Shown here: positions 59,656 through 64,000 of the stretch, piece after piece
Layout: each line of letters begins with the position of its first letter
Position numbering within the stretch: position 1 is the stretch's first letter
Assembly: GCF_042651785.1 (NCBI RefSeq)
Contig: NZ_JBHSEC010000001.1
Location: forward strand, 204,659-268,658
Length of the DNA: 64,000 bases
Origin: Chungangia koreensis
Lineage (GTDB): Bacteria; Bacillota; Bacilli; Bacillales_A; Planococcaceae
Reading direction: 5' to 3'
Notes under the pieces: model-generated
Database searches by the model: none
What the model was told of the DNA's origin: nothing
What the model saw: only the letters and a program-made list of their open reading frames with translations
Position numbers and translations under genes: made by a program

Positions 59656-60483
59656 ATGATTAAAATTGTTACGGACAGTGCCGCGGATTTACCAAAAGAA
59701 ATGATTGAAAAATATGATATTACAGTTGTTCCCTTAACAGTCACCATTGATGGTAAGGAGTATGCAGAGGGTGTGGATCTATCACCGGAAGAGTTTTATA
59801 AGAAAATGGCGACTTCTGCTGAATTGCCAAAAACGTCTCAACCAACTCCCGGTGTGTTTAAAGAGGCATTTTCAAAGGCCGGGCCGGACGAAGAGGTACT
59901 TTGCCTAACGCTTTCATCCAATTTAAGTGGAACGTATCAATCCGCTGTTTTGGCTCAGGATTTGGTAAAAGAAAAAGTGACGGTATTTGATACGCTTGGC
60001 GGTACGTTGGCTCAAGGTATGCAGGTATTGAAGGCAGCTGAAATGGCGGCCGAAGGGAATAGCGTCGATGAAATAACAAGTAGCCTTGCAACTTTCCGTG
60101 AAAACATGAAAATTGTCGTCTTGCTTGAAACGATTGAAAACGTAGTAAAAGGCGGACGGTTAAGCAAATTTCAGGGAACGCTTGCACGGTTCCTTGATAT
60201 CAAGGTGATTCTTGAGGCAATCGATGGGAAAGTGGAAATGGCGGAAAAGGTAAGAGGGAAGAAAAAGTTCCATCGCCGGGCAATAGAAATGATCCGGGAG
60301 AGAAGAGAAGACTTCTCCGATACCATTTTCGGAATCAGCCATACCGGCTCCAATTTAGAAGATGTAGAATCACTTAAGCAACAACTGATAGAACATTTTA
60401 ATCCAAAGGCGATCATCGTGAATTTCATGGGTTCCACGATTGGTACATATGCCGGCAAAGGCGGCATTGTTATTTCATTCTAA
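59656..60483 (+). CDS. DegV-family fatty-acid-binding protein
   Basis: A 275-residue DegV protein that binds fatty acids, as FakB for the FakA kinase. Segments: IKIVTDSAADLPKEM, TSQPTPGVF (binding loop with conserved Ser and Thr), LSSNLSGTYQSA, KGGRLSKFQG and HTGSNLEDV. ATG 59656 follows TGAAGGAGTAACTGCA. An upstream in-frame ATG lacks a ribosome site. Monocistronic. Confidence 0.92.
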   Translation: MIKIVTDSAADLPKEMIEKYDITVVPLTVTIDGKEYAEGVDLSPEEFYKKMATSAELPKTSQPTPGVFKEAFSKAGPDEEVLCLTLSSNLSGTYQSAVLAQDLVKEKVTVFDTLGGTLAQGMQVLKAAEMAAEGNSVDEITSSLATFRENMKIVVLLETIENVVKGGRLSKFQGTLARFLDIKVILEAIDGKVEMAEKVRGKKKFHRRAIEMIRERREDFSDTIFGISHTGSNLEDVESLKQQLIEHFNPKAIIVNFMGSTIGTYAGKGGIVISF

Positions 60484-60485
60484 AA

Positions 60486-60527
60486 AAGATTGGGCCGTTC
60501 CCTAAAAGGAGCGGCCCAATTTGTCTA
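60486..60527. terminator. Bidirectional terminator
   Basis: ATTGGGCCG/CGGCCCAAT stem between convergent degV-like and SASP genes. Confidence 0.85.
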
Positions 60528-60794
60528 TTGTTTGTTTGCCATTTGTTGCTGTGCCATACGAATCATTTCCTTTACCATGTTGCCGCCGATCGGCCCTCCG
60601 ATTTTTCCTGCCTGTTCAGCAGTGAGTTTGCCGTTATATCCTTCTGTTAACGGAATCCCGTTTTCTTCGGCCACCTCATATTTGATGGTATCTGGATCGT
60701 TTGCCATATAACCTTGCTCTTTCATTACGCGCGTTTTCAATTGGTCAAGTCCTTCGCGTGCTTCGGGGATTAAAATCCTGTTGCTTCGTGCCAT
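60525..60794 (-). CDS. Alpha/beta-type SASP, divergent longer form
   Basis: An 89-residue SASP variant. The N-terminal RSNRILIPEAREGLDQLK matches the NxxLVPxAxxxLxxxK motif; an insert follows, then YEVAEENGIPLTEGYNGKLT (the GPR cleavage region) and the C-terminal AGKIGGPIGGNMVKEMIRMAQQQ. This longer subgroup occurs in several Bacillales beside the major SASPs. AAAGGAGTTGAGAACAT precedes the ATG at 60794. No clear sigma-G promoter could be placed. Confidence 0.88.
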   Translation of the reverse strand: MARSNRILIPEAREGLDQLKTRVMKEQGYMANDPDTIKYEVAEENGIPLTEGYNGKLTAEQAGKIGGPIGGNMVKEMIRMAQQQMANKQ

Positions 60795-60906
60795 ATGTTC
60801 TCAACTCCTTTTATATAGTGTGGGCGAATCCGGAAATTTTATATAAAAAAAGTCCAATCCTTTCTGATTTTTTTGCATTAACTAAAGATTAGGGAGGGAT
60901 GAAAAC

Positions 60907-61185
60907 ATGAGTAAATCGGATTTTGCCCAATTTGCACATAAACTGGTAGGAGAAGAAGTGCAAGTTGTGACAACAGTTGGCCCTTATATCGGGAAATTAA
61001 AATTTGTCGGTAACGATGTACTTGGCCTGCGTACCCATATGAATGGGGAAAAAGTGAAGATCGCTATCCGGATTAAAGAAGTAGTTGCACTTTTCAAGGT
61101 CCACGATGGAGGAAGAAGACCAGGCGGTTGGCGCGGTGAAAATGAATCAAGCACGATCAATGAATCTTCCAATTTTAAGTTCTAA
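60907..61185 (+). CDS. Small DUF2642-like protein
   Basis: A 92-residue protein: AHKLVGEEVQVVTTVGPYIGKLKFVGNDVLGLR reads as a small beta-barrel similar to DUF2642/LSm-like proteins seen among Bacillus spore-associated genes. The C-terminus is glycine-arginine rich (GGRRPGGWRG) and then Ser/Asn-rich. Function unknown; it neighbours a SASP gene. AGGGAGGGATGAAAAC precedes the ATG. Confidence 0.6.
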   Translation: MSKSDFAQFAHKLVGEEVQVVTTVGPYIGKLKFVGNDVLGLRTHMNGEKVKIAIRIKEVVALFKVHDGGRRPGGWRGENESSTINESSNFKF

Positions 61186-61189
61186 CATA

Positions 61190-61233
61190 AGGACCGCCGA
61201 AATGGTGGTCCATTTTAAATTTTTTTAAAAAAT
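61190..61233 (+). terminator. Rho-independent terminator
   Basis: GGACCGCC/GGTGGTCC stem with a T-rich tail (TTTTAAATTTTTTT). Confidence 0.75.
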
Positions 61234-61283
61234 GTAACGAATTAGGAGTCTGTCCGTCAAATTCATTGATAGGGGGCAGAAAC

Positions 61284-62432
61284 TTGAAAAAATACATCTT
61301 ACCTATAGGGGTTGCATTATTGTTAATCTTAGCTGGATGCGGGACTTCGGGAAAACAACCAGTATCTTTAGGACAAGCTCCAAAAGTACAGGATCAGGAA
61401 TCTGAACGTGAAATCATAGCAGAACTGAAGCAGACGGCTACAGAAACGCCAGAGCGGAATCAAGTGAAGCAAGAAATTACGGAGCAACCGGAATTTAAGG
61501 ACGGACTTCATGGGAAACCGTCAGAATCATTGCTTGAACTCTTGACTGTCCAGCAAGTTGAAGGCGAGGCGGCACTTCAAGCGATCGATCAAGTATACGG
61601 TTTAGAAGAATTTAGGGAAGAGGGGATTCTATTTTATGGTGATGAGTCGAACCTCGGTTTCTGGATCGGACTAAAAAAGCCTGATGAACGTTTAAATCAA
61701 ATCGTGGATATTCTTCAAAAGAAAGTGGATAGAGGAGAAATCTTAGCAAAGTACATTCATTTTTTCAAAAATGACTTTACGGAAGCTGAACAGCGGACAC
61801 TGACGGATCAGGTAGCTAAGGCATTAAAACAATACGTCGTGAATCACTACAATCCGGATGCCGTCTCGTACAGTGCATCGGTTGATACATTAACTGGCAA
61901 TATCCAAATCGGCCATAACTTCTTGGAGAATGAACAAATGGAGCAGCTGAAGGAGACATTTGCTGGTTACAACATAGTGTTCACGCAGGAAGGAAGGATG
62001 ATTCCGAAAGAAGGGGAGCCTGACGTGAAATATCCAGAGGAAGAATACACGGCACAACCGATTGAAGAAGGATCTATTATAGTAAGCGTCGGGGATGGTC
62101 GTTTTCTAACGGACTGGACATACTTTGAATTTAAAGGTGCAGAAAAGAAATTGAAAGCAGGGCAGCGTGTCATTGTAGCCGCTGCTGGAGGTATAATGGA
62201 ATCAATGCCTGCCCAGGGACGGGCAAGTTTTGTTGAGTTACTTCCGGATTATAAACCAGACGGTGCGGATTTGTCGGAGTCTATCATTGCTTTAAAAGCA
62301 ATTTCAGAGGCTGAAAAGAAATCTAACTTTGCACCGAATATCGGGAGCATTACCTACAATTCGGAGAAAGATGAATGGACCGTTAGCATTTCACAAGACG
62401 AAGATTATGAGCTGACCTTTAAAGATGAATAA
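61284..62432 (+). CDS. Membrane lipoprotein of unknown function
   Basis: A 382-residue lipoprotein. Residues 1-18 form a signal peptide with lipobox LAGCG (Cys19). A charged linker follows, then two alpha/beta regions: QQVEGEAALQAIDQVYGLEE and the YSASVDTLTGNIQIGHNFLE repeat-like part, and a late VSVGDGRFLTDWTYFEF (beta barrel or OB-like). It is not a known binding protein. TTG 61284 is chosen because AGGGGGCAGAAAC precedes it. Confidence 0.75.
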   Translation: MKKYILPIGVALLLILAGCGTSGKQPVSLGQAPKVQDQESEREIIAELKQTATETPERNQVKQEITEQPEFKDGLHGKPSESLLELLTVQQVEGEAALQAIDQVYGLEEFREEGILFYGDESNLGFWIGLKKPDERLNQIVDILQKKVDRGEILAKYIHFFKNDFTEAEQRTLTDQVAKALKQYVVNHYNPDAVSYSASVDTLTGNIQIGHNFLENEQMEQLKETFAGYNIVFTQEGRMIPKEGEPDVKYPEEEYTAQPIEEGSIIVSVGDGRFLTDWTYFEFKGAEKKLKAGQRVIVAAAGGIMESMPAQGRASFVELLPDYKPDGADLSESIIALKAISEAEKKSNFAPNIGSITYNSEKDEWTVSISQDEDYELTFKDE

Positions 62433-62445
62433 TGCAAAAGAGATA

Positions 62446-62477
62446 AGAAAAGCGCCCCTTTAACGGAGCGCTTTTTC
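62446..62477. terminator. Bidirectional terminator
   Basis: AAAAGCGCCCC/GGAGCGCTTTTT stem between convergent genes. Confidence 0.85.
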
Positions 62478-63768
62478 ATTGGATAAAATGGAATATGAAA
62501 TTGATCAAGAATAATCCGGATATGATGTACAGCGGTGAGGATACTTCCTTCGCACGCCCTTTTGCAAGTTTCAAAAGGGGATAGAGGATGAATCCGAGTG
62601 CAATTCCGTCCGCAATACTGTACGTAAATGGAATCATGGCAATAATGATGATGGCAGGAAAAGCCTCCGTCAAATCACTTAAGTCCATGTTCCGGATGTT
62701 TTGAACCATTATTCCGCCGATGATAATCAATATAGGTGCAATTGCCTGATCGGGGATTATTTTAATATATGGAATAAAGAAAATCGATGATAGGAACAAG
62801 GCACCGGTTGTTATGGCAGTCAATCCGGTTCTTCCGCCTGCTGCAATGGCAGCGGTGCTTTCTACAGTGGCAACCGTTGGACTGGAACCGAATAATCCAG
62901 AAAACATGGTCGCCAAACCATTAGCCTGAAAGGCACGCTTGAATTTTTCCGGGCGTTCGGCCATCCGGACTTGGCTATGGATCGTACCGATATTCTCAAA
63001 CACGATTACCATCGTCAAAGAAAATACACCCACCAAAAATGGCAGTGAGATCCATCGATCGAAAGACATCGCGCCAAATATGGAACCGTAGCTGCTTAAG
63101 TCAGTCGCTTCTCCTGTTTCCGGCAGTATGCCAAAAATAGCAGAAAGCACAGTGCCGAACAAAATGGTCCATAGGAAGTTCCCTTTGACATTCCGTAAAA
63201 ATAGAACAATTGCCACAAGGAACGTCAAAACCGTCACAAGTACGCCGGTCTGGCTAAAGTCACCGAGTGCAATAATGGAACTTTCGCCCCTCATGACAAG
63301 TTGTCCCTTTTCGAGACCAATTAGCATGAGGAAAAGTCCAAGTCCTACTGTAATGGCTTCTTTCAATAGTTGTGGAATCGCTTCATTCAAGATTTTCGTC
63401 AATGGTGTAAAAGCAATAATGACGAAAACCACTCCAGAAACAAAGACCACGCCTAAAGCTTCCTGCCAAGTCAAACCCATCGATTCAACAAGTGTGTACG
63501 TAAATAATGCATTGATTCCCATACCGGGCACGAGTAAAATCGGTGCATTCGCCCAGAATCCCATAATCAGACATCCGACGAAGGATGTAAGGATGGTCGC
63601 CAAAATGGCTCCCTCAATAGGAATGCCTGCTTCCGATAAAATGAACGAATTGACAGCAATAATGTAAAGAATCGTAATGAACCCGACCAAACCGGCCATT
63701 ACTTCACGCTGAAAGGATGTACCATGTTCCTGAAGACCGAAAAAGTCCCCTTTCTTTTGTTTCTTCAT
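62476..63768 (-). CDS. AzgA-type NCS2 purine permease (PbuG/PbuO-like)
   Basis: A 430-residue membrane protein with about 12 helices. Family signals: FITILYIIAVNSFILSEAG, LLVPGMGINALFTYT and FGSSPTVATVESTAAIAAGGRTGL (conserved SxxTxxxES). It imports guanine, hypoxanthine or adenine. The promoter TATAAT lies at 63845-63840 on the minus strand and leaves a leader of about 70 bases with no purine riboswitch of the xpt type. Confidence 0.88.
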   Translation of the reverse strand: MKKQKKGDFFGLQEHGTSFQREVMAGLVGFITILYIIAVNSFILSEAGIPIEGAILATILTSFVGCLIMGFWANAPILLVPGMGINALFTYTLVESMGLTWQEALGVVFVSGVVFVIIAFTPLTKILNEAIPQLLKEAITVGLGLFLMLIGLEKGQLVMRGESSIIALGDFSQTGVLVTVLTFLVAIVLFLRNVKGNFLWTILFGTVLSAIFGILPETGEATDLSSYGSIFGAMSFDRWISLPFLVGVFSLTMVIVFENIGTIHSQVRMAERPEKFKRAFQANGLATMFSGLFGSSPTVATVESTAAIAAGGRTGLTAITTGALFLSSIFFIPYIKIIPDQAIAPILIIIGGIMVQNIRNMDLSDLTEAFPAIIIIAMIPFTYSIADGIALGFILYPLLKLAKGRAKEVSSPLYIISGLFLINFIFHFIQ

Positions 63769-63839
63769 GTAGATAACCTACTATTCAGTTGTCCCTCTCC
63801 CTACCCGCTATACCTTTTCAGGTCAGCCACAAACATTGA

Positions 63840-63845
63840 TTATAC
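63840..63845 (-). promoter_or_regulatory. -10 element of the AzgA-type permease gene
   Basis: Minus-strand TATAAT preceded by TATGG; a -35 is weak (TTTATC region). The transcript leader includes GTGGCTGACCTGAAAAGG, not assigned to a known regulatory RNA. Confidence 0.45.
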
Positions 63846-63865
63846 CATATTTTCTTTGGATAAAA

Positions 63866-63896
63866 AAGAAGCATTCCCATTTAGGGAATGCTTCTT
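63866..63896 (-). terminator. Terminator hairpin next to intron
   Basis: Perfect 13-bp stem AAGAAGCATTCCC/GGGAATGCTTCTT with loop ATTTA. On the minus strand it is followed by TTTTATCC, so it probably terminates a minus-strand gene to the right of the window. The group II intron starts six bases to its right. Confidence 0.8.
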
Positions 63897-63901
63897 GTAA
63901 T

Positions 63902-64000
63902 GTGCGCCCGGCATGGGCGTAGTCTATAGGGTGCAAGTCCCGAACTGTGAAGGCAGAAGTAACAGTTAGCTTAACGCAAGGGTGTCCACGGTGACGTGGA
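63902..64000 (+). mobile_element. Group IIC-like intron, 5' part (cut by window edge)
   Basis: From GTGCGCCCGGCATGGGCG on, the sequence matches the start of domain I of bacterial group II introns, particularly the Oceanobacillus iheyensis group IIC intron as I recall it: GTGYG 5' end, TAGTCTATAGGGTGCAAG, GTCCCGAACTGTGAAGGCAG and AAGTAACAGTTAGC. About 99 bases are visible; the rest of the ribozyme and the reverse-transcriptase ORF would follow. Insertion directly behind a terminator-like hairpin is characteristic of the IIC class. Confidence 0.88.

Noticed and set aside
63128..63667. 179-codon plus-strand frame opposite the purine permease gene
   Set aside because: Shadow of the NCS2 permease gene; Pro/Ser/Lys-rich translation without family features.

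Overview
The window looks like chromosomal DNA of an endospore-forming, low-to-moderate GC Firmicute of the Bacillales, most probably Planococcaceae (Sporosarcina-like). Supporting this are four small acid-soluble spore protein genes, a YaaH/SleL-type cortex hydrolase, a CotF-type coat protein, an H-type SASP with a YfhD protein, sigma-G and sigma-E type promoters, an RsbR stressosome protein, PerR-type control of catalase, a guanine riboswitch before xpt-pbuX, strong GGAGG ribosome binding sites, many TTG/GTG starts and intrinsic terminators between almost all units. I see no rRNA, CRISPR array, prophage or intact insertion sequence. A group II intron begins at the right edge.

Layout. 1-8.6 kb: patatin-like lipase (cut by the window edge), small conserved proteins, a LysM-CAP secreted protein, YaaH-like hydrolase, two tandem SASP genes with near-identical sigma-G promoters, mmsA/iolA, an S66 LD-carboxypeptidase plus VOC pair, and a YkuS-like protein. 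8.6-15.4 kb: a TetR-controlled ABC exporter with two facing operators, an amidohydrolase remnant, nrnB, an L,D-transpeptidase and a TraB protein. 15.4-22.5 kb: a Gate-domain membrane protein overlapping an amidohydrolase, an RsbR paralogue, NUDIX-GrpB, DUF421, and a CdaR-type regulator. 22.5-31.5 kb: glycolate oxidase glcD-glcF (ysfC-ysfD) next to that regulator, metNIQ, GNAT, EamA, DUF805 and an AlaX-type editing protein. 31.5-40.7 kb: a small membrane protein, a cluster of DnaA boxes, katA with a PerR box, riboswitch-xpt-pbuX, a TetR-Spx-like pair, an ECF41 sigma factor with its FAD oxidoreductase and matching promoter, tRNA-Ser(CGA) and a putative PD-(D/E)XK nuclease. 40.7-47.5 kb: EcsC, the YfhD-SspH spore operon, two HTH-TPR (RRNPP-type) receptors, one with a 39-residue exported-peptide gene directly attached, and a divergent ABC transporter. 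47.5-64 kb: amino-acid ABC transporter, DUF218, CotF, small membrane and enzyme genes, an alanine/sodium symporter, a YyaL-like thioredoxin-domain protein, an FRG-domain protein, DegV, another SASP, a lipoprotein, an AzgA-type purine permease, and a group IIC-like intron starting just after a terminator hairpin.

Most notable: (1) a two-receptor, one-peptide quorum-sensing locus at 42.07-44.89 kb beside a divergent ABC transporter; (2) three intergenic arrays in which different short words (NCGCAATAT, GGTTGGAAAGTTT, GAATCGRTAGTAAA) repeat every 21 bp; (3) four perfect DnaA boxes in 177 bp; (4) an ECF41 module whose promoter matches TGTCACA-N16-CGT(T); (5) a Spx paralogue without the CXXC redox pair, translationally coupled to a TetR regulator. 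All functions are assigned by reading the translations and motifs; no database search was possible.
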